A stretch of 64,000 bases of DNA, from assembly GCF_000261365.1 (NCBI RefSeq), contig NZ_AJVC01000006.1:310001-374000 (forward strand), written 5' to 3'. A program made the position numbers and the translations under genes. The DNA comes from Herbaspirillum sp. GW103. Lineage in GTDB: Bacteria > Pseudomonadota > Gammaproteobacteria > Burkholderiales > Burkholderiaceae_D. The notes beneath the pieces were generated by a model. It was given only the letters and a program-made list of their open reading frames with translations, searched no databases and had not been told where the DNA came from. Positions 1 through 8,446 of this stretch are shown here, one piece after another; position 1 is the stretch's first letter; each line of letters begins with the position of its first letter.

Positions 1-137
1 ATGGCCAGCTGGGCCAGGGCGGCCTCGGCGCTTTCCACGGCCAGGATACGGTAGCCGCTGGCGTTCAGGCGCAGCGTCAACAGGCGCAGCAGGTCGGGAT
101 CATCGTCGACCAGCATCAGGGGGGCAGTCTTTCCCAT
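1..137 (-). CDS. Response regulator, N-terminal fragment (GlrR/QseF type by context)
   Basis: Only the first 45 residues are in the window; the gene runs off the left edge. The peptide begins MGKTAPLMLVDDDPDLLRLL, the first strand and acidic pocket (residues 11-13) of a receiver domain. The phospho-acceptor Asp and the output domain lie outside. It is the third gene of a kinase-lipoprotein-regulator set in the same order as E. coli glrK-qseG-glrR, so a sigma-54-dependent GlrR/QseF regulator is expected. That identity rests on gene order, because the AAA+ domain cannot be seen. Confidence 0.75.
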   Translation of the reverse strand, partial: MGKTAPLMLVDDDPDLLRLLTLRLNASGYRILAVESAEAALAQLA

Positions 138-207
138 CGGGACTCCAGTTCCAGTAAAGGGAACGGCCCCGACGGGATGGCGGCGTCCCGGTCCTCAGGG
201 ACTCAGG

Positions 208-708
208 TCACTTGCCGCCAGCCGGCAGGGTCCGTTCGATGTTCTTGAGCGCTTCCAGCTTGTCGTTGAGCTGATCGACCTTGCGCTGCGCTTCCTTCAG
301 TTGTACCGAAGACTTCTCGGCAACGTCGGCCACGCGGCGCAGGTCGGAATAATGACCAACCAGCAACTGCACCAAAGGCTTGAGCTTCTCCGCTTCGACG
401 CTGCGATCGGCCATGACGTTCCATAGCTGCGCTTCGGCCTTGGCCAGATCGATGGCATCGCGGGTCAGCGACAGCGCCATGGCGCGGCGCACGTTGGTCG
501 CCGGGCCGGCCGGATAGGTGTTAAGGCGCTGCAACTCACGCGCCAGTTCAGCCGGTGTCATCTTGCGCAGCTGGGCGTTGTAGGCCAGCAGCTCGTCGAT
601 GTTGCTGCTGGAATGAATCATTTGCACAGTGGAAGTCGGGGCCAACTGCTGCCCCGCACATGCAGCCAGCAGGACGGAGCAGGCCAGGATCAGGATTTTA
701 TTTTTCAT
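208..708 (-). CDS. qseG: QseG-like outer-membrane lipoprotein
   Basis: A 166-residue lipoprotein. The start at 708 gives MKNKILILACSVLLAACAGQ, a signal peptide with lipobox LAAC; longer upstream extensions lack signal character. The mature part is helical and charged, with a predicted coiled coil near the C-terminus (KLKPLVQLLVGHYSDLRRVA and the following SVQLKEAQRKVDQLNDKLEA). Its first 11 bases overlap the end of the kinase gene, so the two are probably translationally coupled. In enterobacteria QseG sits between the kinase and regulator genes and controls the kinase from the outer membrane. Sequence similarity to QseG is not obvious by eye, so the name rests on position, size and lipobox. 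Confidence 0.65.
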   Translation of the reverse strand: MKNKILILACSVLLAACAGQQLAPTSTVQMIHSSSNIDELLAYNAQLRKMTPAELARELQRLNTYPAGPATNVRRAMALSLTRDAIDLAKAEAQLWNVMADRSVEAEKLKPLVQLLVGHYSDLRRVADVAEKSSVQLKEAQRKVDQLNDKLEALKNIERTLPAGGK

Positions 709-2176
709 CAGGCAACTCGATTCGGAAATGGGCCCCACCCTCGCGCGGGACCAGATACACCTTGCCACTATGCGCCTGCACGTACTCGCGCACCACGGAC
801 AGACCGATGCCATTGCCGCGACGGGCACCGGTGGGCTGGTGCAGACCCTGGTAGAACGGTTCGAAGATGCGCGCCGCATCGGTGGGTGCCACACCGGGCC
901 CCTGGTCCAGGCATTCCACCCGCACCATGCCCGGCAGCTCGGTCAGCAGGAAACGGATGAAACCGCCCTGCGGGCTGAAGCGCACGGCATTGGAGAGCAG
1001 GTTGGCCAGTACGATGGCCATCTTCTCGGGATCGACCACCACGGTGCGGGCGGCCCCCTCGATTTCCACCTTCAGCTGGCGCGCCAGCCATTGCAGCCGC
1101 TGGTCATCGATCACCTTGTGCAACAGCGCGCGCAGGTCCACCGGTACCGGATGGATGCGCTGGGCATCGAAGGAAACTTCGTTATAGCGCAGCAGGTCCT
1201 CGATCTGGGTCTGCAGCGACTGGGTATTCTGGCGCAGGATGCGGGCGATCTCGCGCTGGTTGTCGGTGAGCTGTCCGGCCACGCCATCGTCGAGCAGAGC
1301 CGCACCTTCGCAGAGGGCGGCCAGCGGCGTCTTCAGCTCATGGGAGACGTGCCGCAGGAAGCGCGATTTCTCGGCCTCCAGGTCGGCCAGGCGCTGGCGC
1401 AACCAGTCCAGTTGCTGGCCCAGGCGACGAATGTCAGCGGGGCCGCGCACGTCGATGGGCTGGTCGAAGCGATTGTCGCCCAGGCGTCCGATGGCCTGCT
1501 CCAGCCGCGCCATCGGCCGCGAGAGCCACAATCCGAAGCAGAAGGCCAGCAGGACGGCCAGCACGATGGCCCCCACCACCTGAATGGTGAGCAGCTGACG
1601 TTGCTGTTCCAGCGCGGCCGACAGCGCATTGTTGCGGCGATCCACCTCGCGCCGGCTCTCCAGCGCGATGCGTTCATTGAGCGCAGGCAGGCGGGCAAAG
1701 TCCTGGAACAGCTTGGCCTGCTCGTCCTTGTCCTTGCGCGAATCGGCCTCCAGCACGCCGGCGGCCTCGTCCACGGACAGCCCCCACTGGCTGAACAGCT
1801 CGCGCGGCGCCATCGGCAGCGAATCCGACAATTCCCCCAGCGCCTGGCGCGCCTGCTCGCGCGCCTCGTTGAAGCGGTCACGGAAGGCGGGGTCATCCAG
1901 CACCAGATACTGGCGCGCGCTGCGCTCCATGGCCACGGTCCGCTCGGCCAGGCGTTGCGCCGATTCGGTCAGCTGCACGGCCTGGCGCGCGGTCTCGCGG
2001 CTGTTGGCCGACATGCGGTCCAGCGTGAAGAGGGCGTGGATGGAGGCGCCGCTGAGCAGCGCGGCGATCAGCAGGAAGGCCGCCAGCAGCAACTGCCGGA
2101 ACGACAGTCCCAGGTAGCCGGGCTTGCGGTCGGCTGGCGACTGGGGCGAATGAGTGTGCTCGATGGCGTTGAACAT
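698..2176 (-). CDS. glrK: Sensor histidine kinase, GlrK/QseE type
   Basis: A 492-residue inner-membrane kinase. Transmembrane segments lie near residues 28-48 and 198-218 and flank a helical periplasmic sensor rich in charged residues. A HAMP-like linker follows (from about 219). The H-box is FLRHVSHELKTPLA with His279 as likely phosphorylation site. The N-box is NLLSNAVRFSP and the G-boxes are DQGPGV and GNGIGLSVV, so the HATPase domain looks complete. It heads a three-gene operon with the lipoprotein and response regulator. GlrK/QseE of E. coli acts through GlrR on glmY and envelope-stress genes; the signal and targets in this organism cannot be read from the sequence. Confidence 0.85.
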   Translation of the reverse strand: MFNAIEHTHSPQSPADRKPGYLGLSFRQLLLAAFLLIAALLSGASIHALFTLDRMSANSRETARQAVQLTESAQRLAERTVAMERSARQYLVLDDPAFRDRFNEAREQARQALGELSDSLPMAPRELFSQWGLSVDEAAGVLEADSRKDKDEQAKLFQDFARLPALNERIALESRREVDRRNNALSAALEQQRQLLTIQVVGAIVLAVLLAFCFGLWLSRPMARLEQAIGRLGDNRFDQPIDVRGPADIRRLGQQLDWLRQRLADLEAEKSRFLRHVSHELKTPLAALCEGAALLDDGVAGQLTDNQREIARILRQNTQSLQTQIEDLLRYNEVSFDAQRIHPVPVDLRALLHKVIDDQRLQWLARQLKVEIEGAARTVVVDPEKMAIVLANLLSNAVRFSPQGGFIRFLLTELPGMVRVECLDQGPGVAPTDAARIFEPFYQGLHQPTGARRGNGIGLSVVREYVQAHSGKVYLVPREGGAHFRIELPDEK

Positions 2177-2355
2177 GCGATTGATCTCGGTCCCACAAGA
2201 CTTGCCTGGTTATCCGGGGGCTCAGCCCTCCGGCCCGGAACATGCCGACGGGCAATGTCGGCCACGCTGTTGCGGGCACACATTGTAATCATTTGTCGGC
2301 CCGCCTGCGATGCGGCGGCGTTTCCTGATGGCAATCCCCAGGCCCGATACCGGTG

Positions 2356-3600
2356 TCAGTCCTGCGGGCCGAGGAAATCCAGCAGCATCAGTGCCACCAC
2401 CTTGGTGGCCTTCCTGAGGTCTTCCAGAGCCAGGTTCTCGTCGGCCTGCTTGGCGTTGGATTCCATGAGCGTACGCGGCCCGGCACCGAACAGCACCACC
2501 GGAATGCCGGCTTCGCCATACAGGCGGGCATCGGTGTAGAGCGCCGAACCATTGGTGGTGAGCGTCTCGCCCATGACCTGCTCGGCATTGCGCAGCAGGC
2601 TCTCCACCAGCTTCTCGTGACCGGGCAGCGGACGCAATGCACGCGCCAGCAGCAGGCGGCGAATCTCCACGCGAATGCCCGGCAGGCCCGCCACTGCATC
2701 GGCGATCAGCTTGCGCACACCGGCTTCGACCTGTGCCGGGTCTTCCTCGGGAATCATGCGGCGGTCCATCTTCAGCACCACCTTGCCCGGCACCACGTTG
2801 GTATTGGTGCCGCCATCGATGCGACCGACGATCATGGTCGGATGGCTGATGCCGGGGATGGACGAGCGGATCTCCTTCAAGCCCGGCAGTGCACCGTAGA
2901 TGGCATTGAGAATGGCGTTGGCCGCCTGCAGGGCATCATGGCCGGTCTCGGGCATGGAGCCGTGGGTGGCCCGACCATGCACGGTCACCTCGAACTGCAG
3001 GCAGGCATTGTGCGCGGTCACCACGTTGTAGCTGAAACCGGCCGCCAGCACGTAATCCGGACGGGTCAGCTGCTGTTCCAGCAGCCAGCCCGGGCCGAGC
3101 ACGCCGCCGAATTCCTCGTCATAGGTGAAGTGCAGCTCGACCGCGCCGCGCAGTGCAGCACCCAGCGACTCCAGCGCGCGGGTGGCGAAGAGGTAGCTGG
3201 CGAAGTCGCTCTTGGAGACGGCCGCGGCACGGCCATAGATGCGGCCATCGGCCACCTCGCCGCCATAGGGATCGCGGGTCCAGCCTTCGCCCGGCGGCAC
3301 CACGTCGCCGTGGGCATTCAAGGCCAGGGTCGGACCACCGTCGCCATAGGGACGGCGCACGATCAGGTTGGTGATGCTCTGCATGCCGTAGTCACGCACC
3401 TGCTCGGCCGGCACCGCATGCTTCTCGGCCTGCCAGCCCCAGGTCTGGACCAACGCGGCCACCGCATCGGCGTGGGGAGCATTGTTGCCGGGTGGCGTGT
3501 CCGTGGGAATGCGGATGAGTTGCTGGAGTACGCCGACTTCTTCCTCGAAATGCTGATCGATCCATGCGCACAGGCGCTCCGACAACTGCTGTTTGGACAT
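2356..3600 (-). CDS. M20-family amidohydrolase (ArgE/DapE-like) with altered metal ligands
   Basis: A 414-residue cytosolic hydrolase of the ArgE/DapE/carboxypeptidase G2 superfamily. The ATG at 3600 has GGAG eight bases upstream; the in-frame GTG at 3609 is too close to that site. The first metal motif is intact (NAHGDVV) and so is the catalytic glutamate pair (TYDEEFGG). The dimerisation domain is recognisable (VTVHGRATHGSMPETGHDAL). The bridging-Asp motif, usually GRGxxDMKG, reads GRAAAVSKSDFA. The later Glu ligand motif (usually VGEP) reads AAGFSY, and the terminal His region reads LMESNAKQADENL. It may be a VSKSD-type subfamily with a rearranged metal site or a catalytically weak member. 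The substrate is unknown. Confidence 0.8.
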   Translation of the reverse strand: MSKQQLSERLCAWIDQHFEEEVGVLQQLIRIPTDTPPGNNAPHADAVAALVQTWGWQAEKHAVPAEQVRDYGMQSITNLIVRRPYGDGGPTLALNAHGDVVPPGEGWTRDPYGGEVADGRIYGRAAAVSKSDFASYLFATRALESLGAALRGAVELHFTYDEEFGGVLGPGWLLEQQLTRPDYVLAAGFSYNVVTAHNACLQFEVTVHGRATHGSMPETGHDALQAANAILNAIYGALPGLKEIRSSIPGISHPTMIVGRIDGGTNTNVVPGKVVLKMDRRMIPEEDPAQVEAGVRKLIADAVAGLPGIRVEIRRLLLARALRPLPGHEKLVESLLRNAEQVMGETLTTNGSALYTDARLYGEAGIPVVLFGAGPRTLMESNAKQADENLALEDLRKATKVVALMLLDFLGPQD

Positions 3601-3750
3601 GCTTGCCACTCCGTGATCAAAAACCGCCAGCCACGCCGGCGCAAACCGCCATCATAGCGCAGCCGCCCGGCGCGTGGCCGCCTCCTGCGTACTCCCACGT
3701 TCCCCGCTATCATTGACCGCCCTGTCTCAACGCCAGAACCCAACGAACCC

Positions 3751-5172
3751 ATGCCCTCACAACCCTCCGCCTCCGGCGCTCCTGCTCCTCACATCGTCAT
3801 CGCCGGCGAGGGCTTGCCTCCCGAGCAGCGCGGCCGCGCCATCCTGGCGCTGGGCATCGCGGTGGGCCTGGCCACACTCGATACCGCCATCGCCAACACC
3901 GCCCTGCCCGCCATGGCGATGGACCTCAACACCACACCGGCGGCCTCGGTCTGGATCGTCACCGCCTATCAACTGGCGATGATGGTGGCCCTGCTGCCGC
4001 TGGCGGCGCTGGGAGAGATCATCGGCTATCGCCGCATCTATGTCTGGGGACTGGTGCTCTTCACGGCCGCTTCGCTGCTGTGCGCCGTGGCCTGGTCACT
4101 GCCCACGCTGGTGATGGCGCGCTTCCTGCAGGGACTGGGCGGGGCCGGCATCATGAGCGTCAATACCGCGCTGATCCGCTTCATCTATCCCACCCGCTCG
4201 CTGGGGCGCGGCGTGGGACTCAATACCCTCATCGTGGCCATCGCCTTCACGGTCGGTCCCTCGGTGGCCTCCGGCATCCTCGCCATCGCCCCCTGGCCAT
4301 GGCTGTTTGCGGTCAACGTACCGCTGGGCGTAGCGGCCGTGATCCTGGCACTGCCTTCGTTGCCGCATACCGCGCTGTCCTCGCACGCCTTCGACCTGCG
4401 CAGCGCCGTGCTCAACGCAGCCGCCTTCGGCCTGCTGATCCTGGCCATCGGCGAGGGTGCGCATCGGGCCCAGGCCAGCGTGGTGGGGCTGGAGCTGGCT
4501 GCTGCCATCCTCTGCGGACTGTTCCTGCTGCGACGCGAACTGTCGCATCCGGCGCCGATGCTGCCGGTGGACCTGTTCCGTCATCCCATGTTCACGCTTT
4601 CGGCCATTACCGCCGTATGCTCCTTTGCAGCGCAGGGCCTGGCCTTCGTCTCGCTGCCCTTCTTCTTCCACCATGACCTGGGCCGCAGCCAGGTCGAGAT
4701 CGGCCTGCTGATGACACCCTGGCCGGTAGCCGTGGCCATCATGGCGCCGATTGCAGGACGCCTGTCGGACCGCTATCCGGTCGGCATCCTGGGCGGCGTC
4801 GGCCTGGCGCTCCTTTGCGCTGGACTGCTGACGATGACCTTCATGCCGGCGGCGCCCAGCGTCTGGGAGATCAGCTGGCGCATGCTGCTCTGCGGCATGG
4901 GATTCGGGTTCTTCCAGTCGCCCAATCTCAAGGCGCTCATGACCAGCGCCCCGCCCCATCGCAGCGGCGGTGCCTCCGGCATCGTGGCCACGGCGCGCCT
5001 GCTGGGCCAGAGCGTGGGCGCGGCGCTGGTAGCGCTGTGTTTCAACCTGTCGGAAACCCAGGGCTCGCGCCTGGCCCTCGGTTTCGGTGCCGCCTTTGCC
5101 GGGGTGGCCTGCATCGCCAGCTTCCTGCGTTTGCTCACCAGCAACCCTTACGCTGCTCCGCTGAAAAAATAA
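3751..5172 (+). CDS. MFS drug exporter, DHA2 (EmrB/QacA-SmvA) family
   Basis: A 473-residue inner-membrane transporter with about 14 hydrophobic segments, the number typical of DHA2 drug:proton antiporters. Visible signatures are LDTAIANTALPAMAMDL in helix 1, the loop GEIIGYRRIYVWGL after helix 2, RFLQGLGGAGIMSVN in helix 4 and NTLIVAIAFTVGPSVASGIL in helix 5 (antiporter motif C region). It is transcribed away from the M20 hydrolase across a 150-base divergent promoter region, and no membrane-fusion partner is adjacent. It resembles single-component SmvA-type exporters of cationic compounds. The substrate cannot be inferred. Confidence 0.88.
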   Translation: MPSQPSASGAPAPHIVIAGEGLPPEQRGRAILALGIAVGLATLDTAIANTALPAMAMDLNTTPAASVWIVTAYQLAMMVALLPLAALGEIIGYRRIYVWGLVLFTAASLLCAVAWSLPTLVMARFLQGLGGAGIMSVNTALIRFIYPTRSLGRGVGLNTLIVAIAFTVGPSVASGILAIAPWPWLFAVNVPLGVAAVILALPSLPHTALSSHAFDLRSAVLNAAAFGLLILAIGEGAHRAQASVVGLELAAAILCGLFLLRRELSHPAPMLPVDLFRHPMFTLSAITAVCSFAAQGLAFVSLPFFFHHDLGRSQVEIGLLMTPWPVAVAIMAPIAGRLSDRYPVGILGGVGLALLCAGLLTMTFMPAAPSVWEISWRMLLCGMGFGFFQSPNLKALMTSAPPHRSGGASGIVATARLLGQSVGAALVALCFNLSETQGSRLALGFGAAFAGVACIASFLRLLTSNPYAAPLKK

Positions 5173-5501
5173 GTTTTTCTCAGTATTGCCCATCGCCACC
5201 ACCGCCCGGATTCTCGCGCGGTGGCTGTCTTTTGTGGGGTTTCGTCAGTTTTTGTGACATCTCCATTCCAAACATTTTCCCCGCATAAACTTTACACAAG
5301 ATCCCCGCTAAATTTCCTCGCCAGGCAGCGCCCGAACAGCCTAAAGCCAAAGCCATTCTGTTACGATAAACCCGACAGCTCATCCATCATTACCGACTGT
5401 CACCATGAAGCCAGCCACAGAAGAACAGGCGTCCATTTCATCAGGGAAATCGAACCGCGTTCAGCACGGTAACCAGCAGCAGGCCAAGACCTGAATTCGA
5501 T
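5173..5501. other. Intergenic region between MFS gene and HD-GYP gene
   Basis: 329 bases without a convincing gene. It begins with a stem-loop (CCACCGC at 5199-5205 pairing with GCGGTGG at 5218-5224) followed by a T-rich stretch, a plausible terminator for the transporter. The rest is unusually AT-rich (5240-5330) and probably holds the promoter of the HD-GYP gene, including the FliA-like sequence listed separately. Confidence 0.5.
5342..5369 (+). promoter_or_regulatory. Possible sigma-28 (FliA) promoter for the HD-GYP gene
   Basis: TAAA at 5342-5345 and TACGATAA at 5362-5369 are separated by 16 bases. The FliA consensus is TAAA-N15-GCCGATAA, so the second element matches six of eight bases and the spacer is one base long. 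It lies 133 bases before the ATG. The similarity is suggestive only. Confidence 0.3.
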
Positions 5502-6743
5502 ATGTTGAAATCCATCGCCATAGAACAATTGCGCCTGGGCATGTATGTCCACTCCATCCCCGGCGGATGGATCAATCACCCTTTCTGGCGCAAATCCTTC
5601 AAGATCGATACGCTGGAAGACCTGCAGACGCTGCGCGACTGCCCGGTCGACGAAGTCACCATCGATACCGCCAAGGGCCGTGACATCGCGCCCGAACATG
5701 ATCACGACGATCAGGCCCCCGCCGCCGACGACCAGCCCCAACCGTCGGCCGAGATCGTCATCGCCCATCAGGGCGCCAGCGCCACCGTGGCCGTGCGCCG
5801 GCCGGCCACGCGCACCGAGACGGCGGTGGAACGCGAACGCGCGGCCCGCATCATCTCTTCCTCCAAGTCCACCGTGCTCCACATGTTTTCCGAAGCGCGC
5901 ATGGGCAGGACGGTGGACGTCAAGGACGCCGCCGAACTGGTGACCGAAATCACCTCGTCGGTCTCCCGCAATGCCGATGCCCTGATCAGCCTGGCGCGTC
6001 TGAAGACCACCGATGACTACACCTACATGCACTCGGTGGCGGTATGCGCGATGATGATCTCGCTGGCCAACCAGCTGGGCATGACCCCGGAACAGACCAG
6101 GCAGGCCGGCATGGCGGGGCTGCTGCATGACGTGGGCAAGATGGCCGTGCCCCTGGACATCCTCAACAAACCGGCCAAGCTGACCGAAGAGGAATTCGCC
6201 TCGGTGCGCTCGCACACCGTGCAGGGTCACGGCATCCTCCAGCAGATCGAAGGGATCGGGGAGGCGGCGCTGGATGTCTCGCTGCATCATCACGAGAAGA
6301 TCGATGGCACCGGCTATCCCTTCAACCTCAAGTCCGACAGCATTTCCATCATGGCCAAGATGGGTGCGGTATGCGATGTCTATGACGCCATCACCTCCAA
6401 CCGTCCCTACAAGGCCGGCTGGGATCCGGCCCGCTCGATCCGCCACATGGCTGCCAGCGCCGGGCATTTCGATCCGATCACGATGGAAGCCTTCGTCAAG
6501 GCCATTGGCATCTACCCGACCGGCTCCTGCGTGATCCTGCAATCGGGGCGCCTGGGCGTGGTGGTGGACCAGCGTCCGGACCAGCTGCTCACGCCGCGCA
6601 TCAAACTGTTCTACTCGACCACCAGCCGCATGCCTCTCCAGCCGGAGATCATCGACCTGGCGCGCGGCGGCGACAAGATCGTGGCCTATGCCGATCCGGC
6701 CAAGTGGGGCATCCGCAGCCTGCCCGGCATCGACCTGAACTGA
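5502..6743 (+). CDS. HD-GYP domain cyclic-di-GMP phosphodiesterase
   Basis: A 413-residue cytosolic protein. Residues 1-55 match the DUF3391 domain that often precedes HD-GYP domains (IEQLRLGMYVHSIPGGW), and an acidic His-rich linker follows (about 64-82). The HD-GYP domain contains the HD pair H209-D210 (LLHDVGKMAVP) and the full signature HHEKIDGTGYP at 263-273, so it should hydrolyse cyclic-di-GMP. The C-terminal domain (from about 345) resembles the beta-rich tail of related proteins. A bidirectional terminator separates it from the convergent BLUF gene. No receiver or sensor domain is fused, so input is probably through DUF3391 or expression level. Confidence 0.9.
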   Translation: MLKSIAIEQLRLGMYVHSIPGGWINHPFWRKSFKIDTLEDLQTLRDCPVDEVTIDTAKGRDIAPEHDHDDQAPAADDQPQPSAEIVIAHQGASATVAVRRPATRTETAVERERAARIISSSKSTVLHMFSEARMGRTVDVKDAAELVTEITSSVSRNADALISLARLKTTDDYTYMHSVAVCAMMISLANQLGMTPEQTRQAGMAGLLHDVGKMAVPLDILNKPAKLTEEEFASVRSHTVQGHGILQQIEGIGEAALDVSLHHHEKIDGTGYPFNLKSDSISIMAKMGAVCDVYDAITSNRPYKAGWDPARSIRHMAASAGHFDPITMEAFVKAIGIYPTGSCVILQSGRLGVVVDQRPDQLLTPRIKLFYSTTSRMPLQPEIIDLARGGDKIVAYADPAKWGIRSLPGIDLN

Positions 6744-6767
6744 GTGACACTGAAGCCGCAAGAATGG

Positions 6768-6792
6768 AAAACGGCGCCTTGGGCGCCGTTTT
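6768..6792. terminator. Bidirectional rho-independent terminator
   Basis: AAAACGGCGCC (6768-6778) pairs perfectly with GGCGCCGTTTT (6782-6792) across a three-base loop. The A and T tracts make it usable in both directions, serving the HD-GYP gene and the convergent folE-BLUF operon. Confidence 0.85.
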
Positions 6793-6825
6793 CATCTGCT
6801 CCGCATCAATCGCAGTCAGTCGCAC

Positions 6826-7251
6826 TCAATCGCGCTGCGCGAACGCCGCCGTCGACGCCAGCTCATTCAACAACGCCACCGTCGAACAGCTGGAGACGTC
6901 ATAGGGATTGAGTTCGCCCGTGGCCGAATATTTCAGCAACAGCGAGCGGTTGATCTTGTCCAGCCGGATCTTGCCCATGGTCCAGGACGAGTACTGGCGT
7001 TCATCGATGGATTCATAGGCCAGCAGGATCACATCCTGGTGGCGATCATCACGCAGCAGCCGGCCATAGAGACGATTGACCTGATCACGCCCGCCTTCAA
7101 GCACCTGCACGAAAATGGTATCGCTGTAGCACAGCACGCCGGTGATGCCCTGCTGCGGATTGCGCTGACGCGAGGCCGCGAGAATGCCCTCGATGGTCTC
7201 GTGGGTGATGGTCTGGCGAGCACGGCTTGCATAGATCAGACGAACCAGCAT
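6826..7251 (-). CDS. BLUF-domain blue-light sensor
   Basis: A 141-residue stand-alone BLUF protein. The flavin-site residues of the family are all present: Tyr7 (RLIYASR), Asn31 (RQRN), Gln49 (FVQVLEGG), and Trp90/Met92 (SSWTMGKI). The first 95 residues form the sensor and the last 45 the helical cap; there is no output domain, so it must signal through a partner protein. It starts two bases after the folE stop, with GAGG six bases upstream inside folE, so the two are co-transcribed. The convergent neighbour is a cyclic-di-GMP phosphodiesterase. BLUF proteins often control cyclic-di-GMP enzymes, but no interaction is shown here. Confidence 0.93.
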   Translation of the reverse strand: MLVRLIYASRARQTITHETIEGILAASRQRNPQQGITGVLCYSDTIFVQVLEGGRDQVNRLYGRLLRDDRHQDVILLAYESIDERQYSSWTMGKIRLDKINRSLLLKYSATGELNPYDVSSCSTVALLNELASTAAFAQRD

Positions 7252-7253
7252 GA

Positions 7254-7997
7254 TTAACCTCGTTGACGTTGGGAAATCAGCGCCAGGAATTCACGGCGCA
7301 GGTTGGCGTCGCGCAGGAAGGATCCCCGCATGACGCTGTTGATCATCTTCGACTCCACATCCTTGACGCCGCGCCAGTGCATGCAGAAGTGATCGGCTTC
7401 CATGACGATGGCCAGGCCATCGGGCTGCAACTTCTGCATGAGCAGGTCGGCGGCCTGGGAGACGGCTTCTTCCTGGATCTGCGGACGGCTCATGATCCAC
7501 TCCAGCAGGCGCGCATACTTGGACAGGCCGATGAGGTTGGAATGTTCATTGGGCATCACTCCCACCCATACCTTGCCCATGATCGGGCACAGGTGGTGCG
7601 AGCAGGCGCTGCGTACCGTGATGGGGCCGACGATCATCAGCTCGTTCAGGCGCTCGATGTTGGGAAACTCGGTCACCGGGGGCGGTGCCTGGTAACGGCC
7701 CTTGAAGACTTCGTTCAAGTACATCTTGGCCACGCGCTTGGCAGTATCCTGGGTGTTGTGATCGCTTTCGACATCGATCACCAGGCTCTCCAGCACCGCC
7801 GCCAGCTTGGACTGCACCTCAGCCTGCAATTGCTCCAGTTCGCCTTCCCTGATGAAGGCCGCGATATTGTCGTTGGCGTGGAAACGCACGCCGGCCGCCT
7901 TGATACGCTGACGGATGCGGGCCGATACCAGCTGGTCATGCACGCTGGGTGCTGACGTCTCGGTGCCGGTGGCGGCCTGGTTCTTGTCTGTTGCCAT
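7254..7997 (-). CDS. folE: GTP cyclohydrolase I
   Basis: Converts GTP to 7,8-dihydroneopterin triphosphate, the first step of tetrahydrofolate and pterin synthesis. The 247-residue product carries the FolE signatures: zinc and catalytic site SACSHHLCPIMGK, the segment NLIGLSKYARLLEWIMSRPQ, QEEAVSQAADLL and the second zinc cysteine in EADHFCMHWRGVKD. The start at 7997 (MATDKNQAAT) was chosen because upstream in-frame sequence is Cys- and Pro-rich and unlike FolE. The first 30 residues are a variable tail. It is the promoter-proximal gene of an operon with the BLUF sensor. Confidence 0.93.
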   Translation of the reverse strand: MATDKNQAATGTETSAPSVHDQLVSARIRQRIKAAGVRFHANDNIAAFIREGELEQLQAEVQSKLAAVLESLVIDVESDHNTQDTAKRVAKMYLNEVFKGRYQAPPPVTEFPNIERLNELMIVGPITVRSACSHHLCPIMGKVWVGVMPNEHSNLIGLSKYARLLEWIMSRPQIQEEAVSQAADLLMQKLQPDGLAIVMEADHFCMHWRGVKDVESKMINSVMRGSFLRDANLRREFLALISQRQRG

Positions 7998-8446
7998 GAT
8001 GGAGGGCGAGCACGCCGAACGTGATCGCTGAGTTGGGGGTGGCGCCATTATGCACGGAAAAACGTCGACGCATTGAGGGCAAACCAGCGTCAAGTCCGCG
8101 TCATGACATCGGCTGCATCGCCCTGGTGGCGCGCAGTCCAAGGTGCAGGCCCCATTCATGTCGCATTAATGCTTGATCGATGAAGCATTAAACCTGGCTT
8201 AATGCCACCGATGGTGCCACCGATGATGCCGCCGATCGTGCAGCGGACTCTGAGGCACACCCCGGCGGCACTGAGGCTTAACGACCATTGATGATTGTTT
8301 GCCGCACTTTACACCGGCCTAACCGCTGCTTACGTCCACAGCCACCATCATCCCTGCACGCGCCGCACGCACGTGTTACTGCATCTGGCAACAGCAGGCG
8401 GCGACGTGTGCCGGGCATCCAGCCTGGCCGCCATCGGGGGATCACC
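7998..8446. promoter_or_regulatory. Divergent folE/flgH leader with palindromic elements
   Basis: 449 bases without a gene. Between 8163 and 8206 lies a dense palindromic block: GCATTAATGC (8163-8172), then TTAATGCTT (8166-8174) as inverted repeat of AAGCATTAA (8183-8191), then TTAAACCTGGCTTAA (8188-8202). A near-copy of the last element, together with AGCATTAA/TTAATGCT repeats, lies upstream of the chemoreceptor gene at 48.4 kb. It is probably an operator cluster for flgH or for both divergent genes. No ribosomal or tRNA features were seen. Confidence 0.55.

Noticed and set aside
629..2539. Long open frame on the plus strand antisense to the histidine kinase
   Set aside because: High GC leaves complementary frames open. 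The minus-strand product has complete kinase motifs; the antisense product has none. The same holds for the long antisense frames at 12761-14800 (minus, against the ABC genes), 25280-26900 (plus, against the flavoprotein) and 31840-34257 (plus, against the GGDEF-EAL gene).
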